The notes beneath the pieces are model-generated. The model had not been told where the DNA came from. It was given only the letters and a program-made list of their open reading frames with translations, and made no database searches. A stretch of 64,000 nt of DNA from Pelagibacteraceae bacterium AG-464-P07. GTDB taxonomy: Bacteria; Pseudomonadota; Alphaproteobacteria; Pelagibacterales; Pelagibacteraceae. The position numbers and the translations under genes are program-made. This document shows positions 37,500-48,672 of this stretch, piece after piece (within the stretch, counting starts at the first letter, position 1; each line of letters begins with the position of its first letter). The DNA lies in contig QCSA01000002.1 in the NCBI GenBank assembly GCA_003211695.1, positions 62,001 through 126,000 of the forward strand, read 5' to 3'.

Positions 37500-39002
37500 T
37501 TAAAAAATACCTTTTTTATTATTATTTTTTAATTTTCTTTCATCAACTTCAATATTTAGTTTGTGCAACTCACCAGACTTAATTTTTTTTAAATTTTGAA
37601 CATCTTTCAAAAATCTATTACTTTCACTAATTCTAACAATTCCGTTAGTTAAGATTAAAAATTTTTCAATATAATTTACCCTTTTAAATGGATGAGAACC
37701 ATATGTATGTGCGTTTGCCCTCTCTAAAGATTCAATTATTTTTTTTCCATCTTTCATTTTTAAAACTACTTTTGCTCCAAAGGATTTTTTTTTGGGATCA
37801 GGATGATGATATTTTTTTGTCCAAACTTTATTTTCGTGAGTTTCTATTTTATGCCATAACTCAACAGTAGATTTTTGGTGAGATCTTTTTTTATTATAGG
37901 ATTTTATATGGTGCCATTTTCCATCTTTTAAGGCTACAGCAAATATATACATGATCGAGTGATCAAGTGTTTCTCGACTTGCATTGGGGTCATATTTTTG
38001 AGGATCATTTGCTCCAGTGCCAATTACATTGTGGGTATGATGGCTTGTGTAAATATCTATTTTTTTTATTTTTGAAAAATCATCGATCTTTTTATTTAGC
38101 TTAATAGCTATATCTATCAAAGCTTGTGCCTGATATTCAGCTGAGTGTTCTTTTGTGTAAGTTTCTAAAATTGCTTTCTTTTGCTCATTTTTGTTTGGTA
38201 GTGGAATTAAGTATCTTGCTTTTTCTCCATCTAATATTTGAGCAATAATGCTATCTTCTCCTTCATAAATAGGACTTGGGGCATCTTCACCTCTCATCAC
38301 TCTATCTATTGCTTCGATCGCAAGTTTCCCAGCATGCGCTGGTGCAAAAGCTTTCCAACTTGATATTGTCCCTTTCCTCGACTGTCTTGTTGATATTGTT
38401 GTGTGTAAAGTCTGTTGTATGCCTTGATATATAATTTCAGTATTTAGCTTTAATAATGAGCCTAATCCAGCAGCTATGCTTGGTCCCAAATGTGCAATAT
38501 GATCAATTTTATGTTTATGTAAACATATGCCTTTTACTAAATTAACTTGAATTTCATAAGCTGAAATTATTCCTCTTAAAAGATTAAAACCATTTAAACT
38601 TTTTTGTTGAGCAACAGCTAATATAGGAGGAATATTATCACCGGGATGACTGTAATCGGCTGCTAAAAAAGTATCATGAAAATCTAATTCTCTAACTGCT
38701 GTTCCATTAGCCCATGCTGACCATTCACAATTGAACTTTTTTTTTGAAGATATTCCAAAAATTGAAGCACCATTTTTTCTTGGATGCTTCATCGCCATTT
38801 GCCTAGCTGTAATTACAGGCTTTCTGTTTAAAGATGCTATAGCAACAGAGGCATTATCAATTAATCTATTGATAACCATTTCTATTGCTGACTCATTTAG
38901 TGGAGCTTTGTCAGATGCAACTTCAGCTAATTTCCATGCTAATTGATTTTGCTTTTTTAGCTTAATCTTTGATGGATATACTTTTACAATAAATTTTTTC
39001 AA
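37500..39002 (-). CDS. prpD: MmgE/PrpD family protein, probable 2-methylcitrate dehydratase
   Basis: [53 protein letters not shown]. Confidence 0.9.
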   Translation of the reverse strand: MKKFIVKVYPSKIKLKKQNQLAWKLAEVASDKAPLNESAIEMVINRLIDNASVAIASLNRKPVITARQMAMKHPRKNGASIFGISSKKKFNCEWSAWANGTAVRELDFHDTFLAADYSHPGDNIPPILAVAQQKSLNGFNLLRGIISAYEIQVNLVKGICLHKHKIDHIAHLGPSIAAGLGSLLKLNTEIIYQGIQQTLHTTISTRQSRKGTISSWKAFAPAHAGKLAIEAIDRVMRGEDAPSPIYEGEDSIIAQILDGEKARYLIPLPNKNEQKKAILETYTKEHSAEYQAQALIDIAIKLNKKIDDFSKIKKIDIYTSHHTHNVIGTGANDPQKYDPNASRETLDHSIMYIFAVALKDGKWHHIKSYNKKRSHQKSTVELWHKIETHENKVWTKKYHHPDPKKKSFGAKVVLKMKDGKKIIESLERANAHTYGSHPFKRVNYIEKFLILTNGIVRISESNRFLKDVQNLKKIKSGELHKLNIEVDERKLKNNNKKGIF

Positions 39003-39014
39003 TTTTTTTTTTGA

Positions 39015-39614
39015 CTAATTAAAGAGTATAATTATAGCCGTAATAATTAGTAAAACAGCCAAAAAATATTCTATGATTTTTTTTATTTTGGCATTTTTTA
39101 TAAGTATTTTTATCGAAGAACCAAATAAAGCCCATAAACAAATTGACGGAAAACATATAAAGGGAGCTGTTAAAGCAACAAAAGTGGTTGCTAAATAAAA
39201 GTTTTCATTTACAGGAAAAAAAGCTGTTGAAGCGGTTAATGCAACAACCCAGGCTTTTGGGTTCATAAATTGAAAAAGCGCAGCTTCATATAACTTTAGA
39301 GGCCTGCCTGATTCTTTTTTATGTTCGGAAAAGGATCCAATAATTTTCCAACCTAAATAAAGCAGGTAAAAAAAACATAGCCATTTCAAATAATTTTGAA
39401 CTAATGGATATTTTTGAAATAAATTTCCTAAACCAAAGCAAACAAGAGTGATTTGAATAACATGACCAAAAGGAATACCAATTAAATGTGGAATAGTTTT
39501 TTTAAAACCAAATTTAATTCCAGAGGCGGTAAGCATTGCATTGTTAGGTCCTGGAGTCACAAACATTACAAAATAATAACTTATTAAAGCAAAAAATAGT
39601 TTTAACTCAATCAT
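39015..39614 (-). CDS. LysE/RhtB family amino-acid exporter
   Basis: TPGPNNAMLTASGIKFGFKKTIPHLIGIPFG. Confidence 0.88.
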   Translation of the reverse strand: MIELKLFFALISYYFVMFVTPGPNNAMLTASGIKFGFKKTIPHLIGIPFGHVIQITLVCFGLGNLFQKYPLVQNYLKWLCFFYLLYLGWKIIGSFSEHKKESGRPLKLYEAALFQFMNPKAWVVALTASTAFFPVNENFYLATTFVALTAPFICFPSICLWALFGSSIKILIKNAKIKKIIEYFLAVLLIITAIIILFN

Positions 39615-40299
39615 TAATATATTTTTGAATTATTTCTTCCAATCCAACAAAATTTTTAATTAAATGATCATAATGAATTTGATCTGGTTTTTTTTCCGTA
39701 TAACCATTTTCGATTAATATAAAAGGAATTTTAGCTGCTTTTGCGGCAGTAGAATCTGTTTCACTATCTCCAATCATAATACTTTTTTTCAAATTTCCAC
39801 CAATAATTTCGATAGTATTTATTAGATGTCTAGGATCGGGTTTATTGTAATTAAATGTATTACCACCAGCTATGTAGTCAAAAAAATCATAAAATTTATT
39901 TTTTTTTAAAAGATCTATTGATAAATGTTCTTGCTTATTGGTGCATACAGCCATTGAAATAGAATTTTTCTTGCACCAGTTTAAAAAGCCCAATACTCCC
40001 ACCCTTGGTTTGCTTTTGTTATAAATATTTTGACTATAATAATTTATAAATTCTTTTGTCATTTCTTCATTTTCATTTTTGTTTGTTTTTTTAATTTTTC
40101 CAGTTCTTTCAGCTATTTCATGTATTGATTTTTTAATCATTGCTTTTGCTCCTCGACCTGCTAATTTTTTAATGTCGTCTAATTTTTTTTCTACATAACC
40201 AAATTTTTTCATTACGTGATTGTGGGCATTCATTAAATCAGGTGCCGTATCTACTAATGTACCATCTAGATCAAATAAAATTGTTAGTTTTTGACTCAT
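39607..40299 (-). CDS. HAD hydrolase, phosphoglycolate phosphatase-like
   Basis: LFDLDGTLVDTAPDLMNAHNHVM; CTNKQEH; KPDPRHL; MIGDSETD. Confidence 0.88.
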   Translation of the reverse strand: MSQKLTILFDLDGTLVDTAPDLMNAHNHVMKKFGYVEKKLDDIKKLAGRGAKAMIKKSIHEIAERTGKIKKTNKNENEEMTKEFINYYSQNIYNKSKPRVGVLGFLNWCKKNSISMAVCTNKQEHLSIDLLKKNKFYDFFDYIAGGNTFNYNKPDPRHLINTIEIIGGNLKKSIMIGDSETDSTAAKAAKIPFILIENGYTEKKPDQIHYDHLIKNFVGLEEIIQKYIND

Positions 40300-40370
40300 T
40301 TTAAAAAGTATTAATAAGAAATATTTTGTGAGTTATTATAATTAATTTAGTATTGTAAAGATAATTTTTC

Positions 40371-41009
40371 ATGAATTCAAAAAATAAAAAAAATCTTGCA
40401 TTACAAGAAAAACAAAAGCAAAACAGTATTCGTAATAAATTTATGGCAAATGGAGTAACTTTGGTTGCTCCCGATACAATTTTTTTATCAGCAAATACAA
40501 AGATTGGAAAAAATGTTGTAATCAATCCTTACGTAGTAATTGGTTCAAACGTAAAAATTGGAAATAATGTGGAAATTTTGTCATTCACACACATTGAAAG
40601 TGCAAAAATTGAAAATAACGTAAAAGTAGGGCCCTTTTCTAGAATTAGACCTGGAACAGTTTTATCCAAAGGGTCAAGAGTCGGCAATTTTGTAGAAATT
40701 AAGAATAGCAAAGTTGGGGCCGAAACAAAGATAAACCATTTGTCTTATGTTGGTGATGCAATAATAGGTAAGTCTGCAAACATAGGAGCTGGAACAATAA
40801 CTTGTAATTATGATGGTAAAAGAAAATACAGAACAAAAATTCATAATGAAGCTTTTATCGGTTCCAATTCTTCATTGGTGGCACCCGTGACAATTGGAAA
40901 ACAATCTGTTGTAGGAGCTGGTTCTGTGATAACAAAAAATGTTAGGAAAAGATCCTTAGCCTTAACAAGAGCTAAACAAATTGAGAAAAAAAATTATAAA
41001 AAAAATTAA
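40371..41009 (+). CDS. stand-alone GlmU C-terminal (left-handed beta-helix acetyltransferase) domain
   Basis: Linker helix LALQEKQKQNSIRNKFMANGVTLVAPDTIFLS then hexapeptide repeats, RPGTVL, NHLSYVGDA, GAGTITCNYDG. Confidence 0.88.
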   Translation: MNSKNKKNLALQEKQKQNSIRNKFMANGVTLVAPDTIFLSANTKIGKNVVINPYVVIGSNVKIGNNVEILSFTHIESAKIENNVKVGPFSRIRPGTVLSKGSRVGNFVEIKNSKVGAETKINHLSYVGDAIIGKSANIGAGTITCNYDGKRKYRTKIHNEAFIGSNSSLVAPVTIGKQSVVGAGSVITKNVRKRSLALTRAKQIEKKNYKKN

Positions 41010-41012
41010 TTT

Positions 41013-42830
41013 ATGTGTGGAATAATTGGAATTGCTAGTACCAAACCTGTATCTGGGAATATAATTGAAGCATTAAAAAAACTTGAATACAGAGGATACG
41101 ACTCTGCAGGTCTATCAACCATAGATAATAATGAAATAAATGAAAAAAAATGTTCCGGACGAGTTGATAATCTTGAAAAAATTTTATTTGAAAATCCATC
41201 AAAAGGTAATTTGGGTATTGGTCATGTTAGATGGGCAACACACGGCATTCCTAATAAAATCAATGCTCATCCACACTCATCAGAGGTTGTATCTGTTGTG
41301 CATAATGGAATAATTGAAAATTCAAATTCAATAAAAAATGATTTAATAAAAAAAAATTACCTATTTAAATCACAAACAGACACAGAAGTAATCACTCTGC
41401 TTCTAACAAATTATTTAAAAAATTATGACATCTTAGACTCAGTTCATAAAACTCTAGAAATGCTTGAAGGAAGTTTTGCTCTTGGAATTATTTTTAAAAA
41501 TTTTAAAGATATTGTTGTAGGTGCCAGGAGAGGAAGCCCTTTGGCAGTTGGGTATGGTCATGAAGAAAATTATATTGGTTCTGACTCTTATGCTCTTAAA
41601 TCAATGACAAATAAAATTTCTTATTTGGACGATGGAGAAATTTGTATTTTAACTAGAGACAAAGTCGAGTTTTACAATTCAGAAAAAAATAAAATTAATA
41701 AAGAAATATTAACTTTATCAAATGATGAAAATAAAACCACCAAAGGTGATTTTAAAGATTTTATGTCTAAAGAAATTAATGAGCAATCGGTAACATCAAA
41801 AACTTGTTTAAAAGAATATATAGATTATTTAAGAAAAGATATTAATTTTTATAATTTTCCTATTAATCCAAATGAAGTAAATAAAATTACACTTATAGGA
41901 TGTGGCACAGCTTATCATTCATGTTTAATAGCAAAATATTTATTTGAAGACCTTACTTCAATTACAGTTGAGGCTGATATTGCATCTGAATTTAGATATA
42001 GAAAAGTTAAGTTTAAAAAAAATAATTTTTATGTTTTTGTTTCACAATCGGGTGAAACAGCAGATACTTTTGCAGCCTTAGACTTATGTAAAAAAAATAA
42101 AGCAAACACATGTGCAATAGTGAATGTTGTAGAAAGTTCGATTGCCAGAACCGCTGATTTTGTTCTTCCAATTCATGCTGGTCCAGAAATTGGAGTTGCG
42201 TCAACAAAAGCTTTTATTGGTCAAATGTTGGTTTTGTATTTGTTATCTTTGAAAATCTCTAAAGTTAGAAATGAAATAACAGATCAAAATTATACAAAAA
42301 GTATAAATGATCTTAATAATTTACCATCATTAATTAAAGAAGTATTAGCAAAAGGAGATGAAATACAAATCATAGCAAAAGATTTTGTTGACTCAAAAGG
42401 AACCATGTTTTTAGGTCGAGGTTTTTCTTATCCAATAGCTTTGGAAGGTGCTTTAAAATTAAAGGAACTTTCATATATTCATGCCGAAGGTTATCCAGCA
42501 GGAGAAATGAAACATGGACCGTTAGCATTAATAGAAGATGGTTTACCAGTTGTGGTTTTGGCTCCAAAAGACAAATATTTTGAAAAAACAATTTCAAATA
42601 TGCAAGAAGTTATTGCTAGAGGTGGTAAAGTGTTTTTGTTTACTGATGATGACAATGAAATTATAAGCGAAAATATTAGATATAAATTTAATATTCCGAA
42701 CAGCAATGACCACATAAAACCTTTTCTTTTAACTTTACCGTTACAAATGTTGGCTTATTATGTTGCTTCGTTCAAAAACTGCGATATAGACAAACCTAGA
42801 AACCTAGCAAAATCGGTCACAGTAGAATAA
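41013..42830 (+). CDS. glmS: glucosamine-6-phosphate synthase (isomerizing)
   Basis: MCGIIGIAS; LEYRGYDSAG; two SIS domains; C-terminal NLAKSVTVE. Confidence 0.97.
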   Translation: MCGIIGIASTKPVSGNIIEALKKLEYRGYDSAGLSTIDNNEINEKKCSGRVDNLEKILFENPSKGNLGIGHVRWATHGIPNKINAHPHSSEVVSVVHNGIIENSNSIKNDLIKKNYLFKSQTDTEVITLLLTNYLKNYDILDSVHKTLEMLEGSFALGIIFKNFKDIVVGARRGSPLAVGYGHEENYIGSDSYALKSMTNKISYLDDGEICILTRDKVEFYNSEKNKINKEILTLSNDENKTTKGDFKDFMSKEINEQSVTSKTCLKEYIDYLRKDINFYNFPINPNEVNKITLIGCGTAYHSCLIAKYLFEDLTSITVEADIASEFRYRKVKFKKNNFYVFVSQSGETADTFAALDLCKKNKANTCAIVNVVESSIARTADFVLPIHAGPEIGVASTKAFIGQMLVLYLLSLKISKVRNEITDQNYTKSINDLNNLPSLIKEVLAKGDEIQIIAKDFVDSKGTMFLGRGFSYPIALEGALKLKELSYIHAEGYPAGEMKHGPLALIEDGLPVVVLAPKDKYFEKTISNMQEVIARGGKVFLFTDDDNEIISENIRYKFNIPNSNDHIKPFLLTLPLQMLAYYVASFKNCDIDKPRNLAKSVTVE

Positions 42831-42855
42831 GCTTTCGAGCTTAACTGATCTTGGT
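42828..42855 (+). terminator. possible weak terminator after glmS
   Basis: TAAGCT-ttcg-AGCTTA hairpin (TTCG loop) overlapping the stop codon, T-run begins ~10 nt after stem. Confidence 0.4.
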
Positions 42856-42888
42856 TTTTTTACTAAATTATCTTATATATACTCAAGG

Positions 42889-44274
42889 TTGAAAATGAAA
42901 AAATGGAAAATAGATAGTTGGAAAAATTATCCAGCAAAACATATTCCGGAATATCCGGATAAAAAAGAACTAAATATGGTTCTTGGGAAAATTAAAAGTT
43001 TTCCTCCTTTGGTATTTGCTGGTGAAACAAGACATTTAAAAGAACAATTAGCAAATGTTGTAGATGGAAAGGCTTTCTTACTTCAATGTGGAGATTGTGC
43101 TGAAAGTTTTGCTGAATTTCATCCTGATAATATTAGAGATACTTTTAAAGTAATTTTGCAGATGTCATTAGTTCTTACTTATTCTGCATCATTACCAGTT
43201 GTTAAGCTAGGAAGAATTGCGGGACAATTTTCAAAACCTAGAAGTGCACCAACGGAAAAAAAAGATGGTACAGAGTTGCTTAGTTACTTAGGTGACAATA
43301 TTAATGGTATAGAATTTAATGAAAGATCAAGAGAACCCGATCCTAAAAGGTTATTTAAAGCTTATTCTCAATCAGCATCTACCTTAAACCTTATAAGGGC
43401 ATTTTCTCATGGTGGTTTTGCAGATTTAAAAATGGTTCATACTTGGAACTTAGGATTTATAAAAAAAAGTCCGCAAGCAAAAAAATTTAAAGAACTTGAA
43501 GATTTAATTGCAGATGCATTAGCTTTTATGGAAGCATGTGGAATTAATTCTGATTTCAATAGAAGATTAAAAACGGTGAATTTTTGGACTTCTCATGAAG
43601 CACTGTTACTACCTTTTGAAGAGTCTATGACAAGAGTAGACTCTACCACGGGAGAATATCATGATACTTCTGCTCATTTTGTATGGATTGGCGATAGAAC
43701 AAGACAACTTAATGGAGGACATGTTGAATTTTGTAGAGGAATCGAAAATCCAATTGGAATAAAATGTGGCCCTACATCTAAGCCAGATGAAATTATGAGA
43801 ATTTGTAATGTAATAAATCCAGAAAATGAAAAAGGAAAGATTACATTAATTTCAAGATTTGGGCATGATAATGTAGGAAAGTTTTTGCCTAAATTAATTA
43901 GAGCTGTTAAAAAAGAAGGGTTAAATGTTGTTTGGTCATGTGACCCAATGCATGGTAACACGATTAAGTCAGCTACTGGATTTAAAACCAGACCTTTTAA
44001 TAACGTTGTTAAGGAAGTAAAAAATTTTTTTTCTGCTCATCAAGCCGAAGGAAGTTTTGCTGGAGGTCTTCATATAGAGATGACTGGTCAAAATGTTACA
44101 GAATGTACAGGTGGTGCTCAAAAGATATCAGATCAGGATTTATCCCACAGATATCATACTCATTGCGATCCCAGATTAAATGCAAGCCAAGCACTTGAAT
44201 TGGCATTTTTGATTTCAGATGAAATTAAAAAAAATTCTCAATATTCTAAGAATATTGCTCAAGCAGCATCTTAA
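42889..44274 (+). CDS. class II 3-deoxy-D-arabino-heptulosonate 7-phosphate synthase
   Basis: LLQCGDCAESFAEF; AGQFSKPRS; CDPMHGNT; GGLHIEMTGQNVTECTGG. Confidence 0.95.
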   Translation: MKMKKWKIDSWKNYPAKHIPEYPDKKELNMVLGKIKSFPPLVFAGETRHLKEQLANVVDGKAFLLQCGDCAESFAEFHPDNIRDTFKVILQMSLVLTYSASLPVVKLGRIAGQFSKPRSAPTEKKDGTELLSYLGDNINGIEFNERSREPDPKRLFKAYSQSASTLNLIRAFSHGGFADLKMVHTWNLGFIKKSPQAKKFKELEDLIADALAFMEACGINSDFNRRLKTVNFWTSHEALLLPFEESMTRVDSTTGEYHDTSAHFVWIGDRTRQLNGGHVEFCRGIENPIGIKCGPTSKPDEIMRICNVINPENEKGKITLISRFGHDNVGKFLPKLIRAVKKEGLNVVWSCDPMHGNTIKSATGFKTRPFNNVVKEVKNFFSAHQAEGSFAGGLHIEMTGQNVTECTGGAQKISDQDLSHRYHTHCDPRLNASQALELAFLISDEIKKNSQYSKNIAQAAS

Positions 44275-44304
44275 TTACTGCATTTAAATTTTTAAGATTA
44301 TAAA

Positions 44305-45660
44305 ATGAAAGAACTCAAAATATTTAATTCTTTAACAAAAAAAAAGGAAAATTTTATTCCAATCAGCAAAGATAGAATAGGAATGTATGTATGTGGACCT
44401 ACAGTTTATGACTACCCGCATATTGGTAATGCTAGGCCATTGGTTGTGTTTGATGTTTTATACCGTTTACTAAAAAAAATTTTTGGAAATAAAAAGGTTA
44501 CTTATGTGCGCAATATAACAGATATTGATGATAAAATTATCGAGTCATCAAAAAAAAATAATAAAAGTATTGGAGAGTTAAGCAAAACTATTACGACCAG
44601 CTTTCATGAAGACTGTAAATATTTAAATTGTTTGAAACCAAGTTTTGAACCTAAAGCCACTGAGCATATTAAAGAAATGGTAGGCATGGTTGAGAATTTA
44701 ATAAAAAATAAACATGCTTACGAAAATGAAAAACATGTTTATTTTTCTGTTTCTTCTTTCAAAGAATATGGAAAATTGTCAAATAAAAATTCAGAAGAGT
44801 TGGTTGCAGGATCTAGGGTTGAAGTTTCTAAATATAAAAAGGATCCACTTGATTTTGTTCTTTGGAAGCCTTCAGAGACAGATGATCCTGGTTGGGACTC
44901 TCCATGGGGCAGAGGCCGACCTGGTTGGCATTTAGAATGCTCTGTTATGAGTGAAAAATTTTTGGGTAAAAAATTTGATATTCATGGCGGAGGTTTAGAT
45001 CTCATTTTTCCTCACCACGAAAATGAAATTGCACAATCATGTAGTGCCAACAAGACAGATAATTTTGCAAATTATTGGGTACACAATGGTTTTGTTACTT
45101 TTGATAAGGAAAAGATGTCCAAATCCATTGGAAACATTGTAGGGATTCATAAGCTGAGAGACAATATAAATGGTCAAGTTGTAAGACTGGCACTTTTAAG
45201 TTCACATTACAAACAACCATTAGATTGGAACGAAAAATTAATAATAGAAAGTCAAAACACATTAAATAAATGGTATACCCAATTTGAAAAAACAGATTCA
45301 GTAGAATTTCAAGAAGATATATTAAATCCACTACTAGAAGATCTAAATACACCAGAATATATATCAAAACTGCATTCGTTTTACGAAGAAGCATCTAAAG
45401 GAAATAAATCTTCAAAAGTTAAATTTCTATCTGCTTGTAAGTTAATTGGTTTACTTGAAGAAGATAAAGAGTCCTGGGAAAGCTTTAAAAAATCTAAAGC
45501 CCATGTTGATGAAAACTTTATTAAACAAAAAATTAAAGATAGAAATAAAGCTAGAAAAGAAGGAAATTATAAATTGGCAGATACCATAAGAAATGAATTG
45601 GAAAAGAATGGAGTTATAATTGAAGATAAGCAAGATCAAACAAATTGGAAATATAAATGA
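44305..45660 (+). CDS. cysS: cysteinyl-tRNA synthetase
   Basis: MYVCGPTVYDYPHIGNARP; NITDIDDKII; GWHLECSVMS; KMSKSIGN. Confidence 0.97.
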   Translation: MKELKIFNSLTKKKENFIPISKDRIGMYVCGPTVYDYPHIGNARPLVVFDVLYRLLKKIFGNKKVTYVRNITDIDDKIIESSKKNNKSIGELSKTITTSFHEDCKYLNCLKPSFEPKATEHIKEMVGMVENLIKNKHAYENEKHVYFSVSSFKEYGKLSNKNSEELVAGSRVEVSKYKKDPLDFVLWKPSETDDPGWDSPWGRGRPGWHLECSVMSEKFLGKKFDIHGGGLDLIFPHHENEIAQSCSANKTDNFANYWVHNGFVTFDKEKMSKSIGNIVGIHKLRDNINGQVVRLALLSSHYKQPLDWNEKLIIESQNTLNKWYTQFEKTDSVEFQEDILNPLLEDLNTPEYISKLHSFYEEASKGNKSSKVKFLSACKLIGLLEEDKESWESFKKSKAHVDENFIKQKIKDRNKARKEGNYKLADTIRNELEKNGVIIEDKQDQTNWKYK

Positions 45661-47258
45661 GCAAAGAAAAAATATATATTTTTGATACTACACTTAGAGA
45701 TGGTGCGCAAACCGAGGGTGTCAACTTTTCTATTGATGATAAAATTAAGATTGCCAAGACATTATCAGGACTTGGAGTTGACTATTTGGAAGGTGGATGG
45801 CCAGGAGCTAACACTTTGGATACAACTTTTTTTAACAATCCACCTAAATTAACAAATACAACTTTAACTGCTTTTGGTATGACAAAAAGATCTGGAAGAA
45901 GTGCGGAAAATGATCCTGGGCTTTCTGCCTTGTTAAATTCAAAAGCCCCTGCAATTTGTTTGGTAGGAAAATCATGGGATTTTCATGTTAATGTAGCCCT
46001 AGGCATTACTAACGAAGAAAATTTAGAAAATATTAAAGAATCAGCAAAATTATTCGTTAAAAATAAAAAAGAATTTATGTTTGATGCGGAGCATTTTTTT
46101 GATGGATATAAACGTAATAAGGAGTATGCGTTATCGTGTATTAAAACAGCCTACGATGAGGGAGCAAGATGGATTGTTCTTTGTGATACTAATGGTGGAA
46201 CATTACCACATGAATTAGGTGAAATCGTTTCAAAAGTGGGTAAAGAAATTCCAGGAAAAAATCTTGGAATACATGCTCACAATGATACAGAAAATGCAGT
46301 CGCAAATTCTTTAACAGCAGTTTTGGCTGGCGTACGTCAAGTTCAAGGCACAATTAATGGACTAGGAGAAAGATGTGGAAATGCAAATTTAATATCTTTA
46401 ATTCCAACTATCGTATTGAAAAAAACATTTTCTGATCATTTTGAAATAAATATAAATGAAAATAAAATCAAAACTCTGACAGAATGTTCAAGATTGTTGG
46501 ATGAAATATTGAATAGAAAATCCAACAGAAGAGCTGCTTACGTAGGACCTTCTGCATTTGCTCATAAAGGAGGACTTCATGTTTCTGCAGTTTCCAAAGA
46601 CCCTAAAACATATGAACACATAGATCCGAGTTTAGTTGGAAATATAAGAAATATTATTGTTTCTGATCAAGCTGGCAAATCAAATATAATGTCGAGACTA
46701 AGCAAATATGGAATTAAAATTGATAAAAATGATCCTAAAATTCAAAATTTACTTAATGAAGTTAAGGAACGAGAATTTGTTGGTTATTCATACGATGGTG
46801 CTGACGCTTCATTTGAATTATTAGCAAGGCGACTTTTAGGAGAAATACCAAAATATTTAACAATTTCAAAATATGATGTGTCAGTTAAAAAAGAATCGAA
46901 AGATAAAATAAATTCTTTTGCAAAAGCTCACATTTTAGTTGATGGTCAAGAAGTTGTTTGTGAAGGATCAGGAAATGGCCCAGTTAATGCGCTAGATAAT
47001 GCAATAAGAACAAATGTCGATAAAGTTGGAAAATATTCTAAATATCTAAAAGATTTGAAATTAATAGATTACAAAGTAAGAATTTTAAATACCGGAACTA
47101 ACGCAACAACAAGAGTTTCTATAGAAAGCACGGATTCATCAGGCAAAAGTTGGTTTACAATAGGAGTATCGGCAAATATTATTGAAGCCTCGTTCAAAGC
47201 GCTAATTGATAGTTTGGATTATAAACTGTACAAAGAAAAAGCTCCTGCCAATAATTAA
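45657..47258 (+). CDS. cimA: citramalate synthase
   Basis: IFDTTLRDGAQTEGVNFSIDDKI; GWPGAN; GIHAHNDTENAVANSL; NGLGERCGN. Confidence 0.93.
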   Translation: MSKEKIYIFDTTLRDGAQTEGVNFSIDDKIKIAKTLSGLGVDYLEGGWPGANTLDTTFFNNPPKLTNTTLTAFGMTKRSGRSAENDPGLSALLNSKAPAICLVGKSWDFHVNVALGITNEENLENIKESAKLFVKNKKEFMFDAEHFFDGYKRNKEYALSCIKTAYDEGARWIVLCDTNGGTLPHELGEIVSKVGKEIPGKNLGIHAHNDTENAVANSLTAVLAGVRQVQGTINGLGERCGNANLISLIPTIVLKKTFSDHFEININENKIKTLTECSRLLDEILNRKSNRRAAYVGPSAFAHKGGLHVSAVSKDPKTYEHIDPSLVGNIRNIIVSDQAGKSNIMSRLSKYGIKIDKNDPKIQNLLNEVKEREFVGYSYDGADASFELLARRLLGEIPKYLTISKYDVSVKKESKDKINSFAKAHILVDGQEVVCEGSGNGPVNALDNAIRTNVDKVGKYSKYLKDLKLIDYKVRILNTGTNATTRVSIESTDSSGKSWFTIGVSANIIEASFKALIDSLDYKLYKEKAPANN

Positions 47259-47974
47259 TGAGTTTTTCAAATGTTCACTTTATATTATTTAAACCTCAAT
47301 TGGCAGAAAATATAGGAGCTTGTGCAAGAGCATTAAAAAATTTCAATTTTACTAAATTAAAATTGGTTTCTCCAAAAATTAGCTTTCCAAATGAAAAGGT
47401 TTTTGCAACTAGCGTTGGAGCTAAAGATATAATTAATTCAAGCAAAATATACAGTAATTTTGAGGACGCTATTAAAAATACAAATTGTGTAATAGCAACA
47501 TCTTCTAGAATAAGAAAAAAAAATTATAAATATCTTTCAATAAATGAATTAAAAAAAATTGATTTCAACAAAAAAATAGCAGTTATTTTTGGTCCCGAGG
47601 CATCAGGATTAACAAATAATGAACTGAGCTATGCAAATTATGTGATTAAATTACCAACAAATAATAAATTTCAATCATTAAATTTATCTCATTGCGTAAT
47701 TTTGCTTTGTTATGAAATATTTAAAATTCTAAATAAAAAAGTTCATAAATTCAACTCAAGATATAACAACAAACTGATCAACAAAAAAGATCTAAATAAG
47801 TTTGTTAATTTTTTAGTCAATTCATTAGATCAGATTGGATTTTTGCAGCCAGATCACAAGCGCAACAGTATGATAAAAAATATACGCACAATTTTTCATA
47901 AAATGAATTTATCAGATAAAGAAATGCGAATTTTATTAGGGATAATTGGTTCTTTAAAAGATAGAAAAGGTTGA
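47258..47974 (+). CDS. TrmH/TrmJ-family RNA methyltransferase
   Basis: FILFKPQLAENIGACARALKNF; IFGPEASGLTNNEL. Confidence 0.9.
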   Translation: MSFSNVHFILFKPQLAENIGACARALKNFNFTKLKLVSPKISFPNEKVFATSVGAKDIINSSKIYSNFEDAIKNTNCVIATSSRIRKKNYKYLSINELKKIDFNKKIAVIFGPEASGLTNNELSYANYVIKLPTNNKFQSLNLSHCVILLCYEIFKILNKKVHKFNSRYNNKLINKKDLNKFVNFLVNSLDQIGFLQPDHKRNSMIKNIRTIFHKMNLSDKEMRILLGIIGSLKDRKG

Positions 47975-48016
47975 TTGACAAACTAGAGGTAGTGACTATA
48001 AATCTTCAAATTAAAA

Positions 48017-48634
48017 ATGACAAAAAGACTTAATTCAAAACATAAAGTTGATAGAAGACTAAAAGTTAATTTATGGGGAAGACCTAAAAGTCCATTTAAT
48101 TCAAGAAATACTCCTCCAGGTCAACATGGAAATAAGAGGCATTCTAGGCCATCAGATTATGGAGTTCAGCTACAAGCTAAGCAAAGATTAAAATCCTATT
48201 ATGGAAACATAAACGAGAGACAATTTAGAAATTGTTATAGGAAAGCTATAAAGAAAAGGGGTGATACCGTAGAAAATTTGGTTGGATTATTAGAAAAGAG
48301 ACTTGATATAATTGTATACAGAGCAAAGTTTGCTTTAACAGTTTTTTCATCAAGACAATTAATAAATCATGGTCACATCAAAGTAAATGGAAAAAAAGTT
48401 AATATACCGAGTTACCTACTTAAAGAGGAAGACACAATAGAATTGAAGGAAAAATCAAAACAACTAGCGACAGTAGACGTTTCACTTGCTAGTAAAGAAA
48501 GGGATGTTCCAGAGTATTTGGAATTAGATGAAAAGCAAAAAAAGATCAAGTTTGTAAGAACGCCAAAATTTGCTGAAGTTCCTTATCCAGTTTTGATGGA
48601 ACCAAATTTAGTAATAGAATATTACTCTAGATAA
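48017..48634 (+). CDS. rpsD: 30S ribosomal protein S4
   Basis: PPGQHG; S4 RNA-binding domain [21 protein letters not shown]. Confidence 0.97.
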   Translation: MTKRLNSKHKVDRRLKVNLWGRPKSPFNSRNTPPGQHGNKRHSRPSDYGVQLQAKQRLKSYYGNINERQFRNCYRKAIKKRGDTVENLVGLLEKRLDIIVYRAKFALTVFSSRQLINHGHIKVNGKKVNIPSYLLKEEDTIELKEKSKQLATVDVSLASKERDVPEYLELDEKQKKIKFVRTPKFAEVPYPVLMEPNLVIEYYSR

Positions 48635-48672
48635 TTAATTAATTTGAAACAAATAGTCTTAATGTGAATTAA

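Noticed and set aside
42013-42715. Three antisense ORFs within glmS
   Set aside because: Shadow ORFs opposite a strongly conserved gene.
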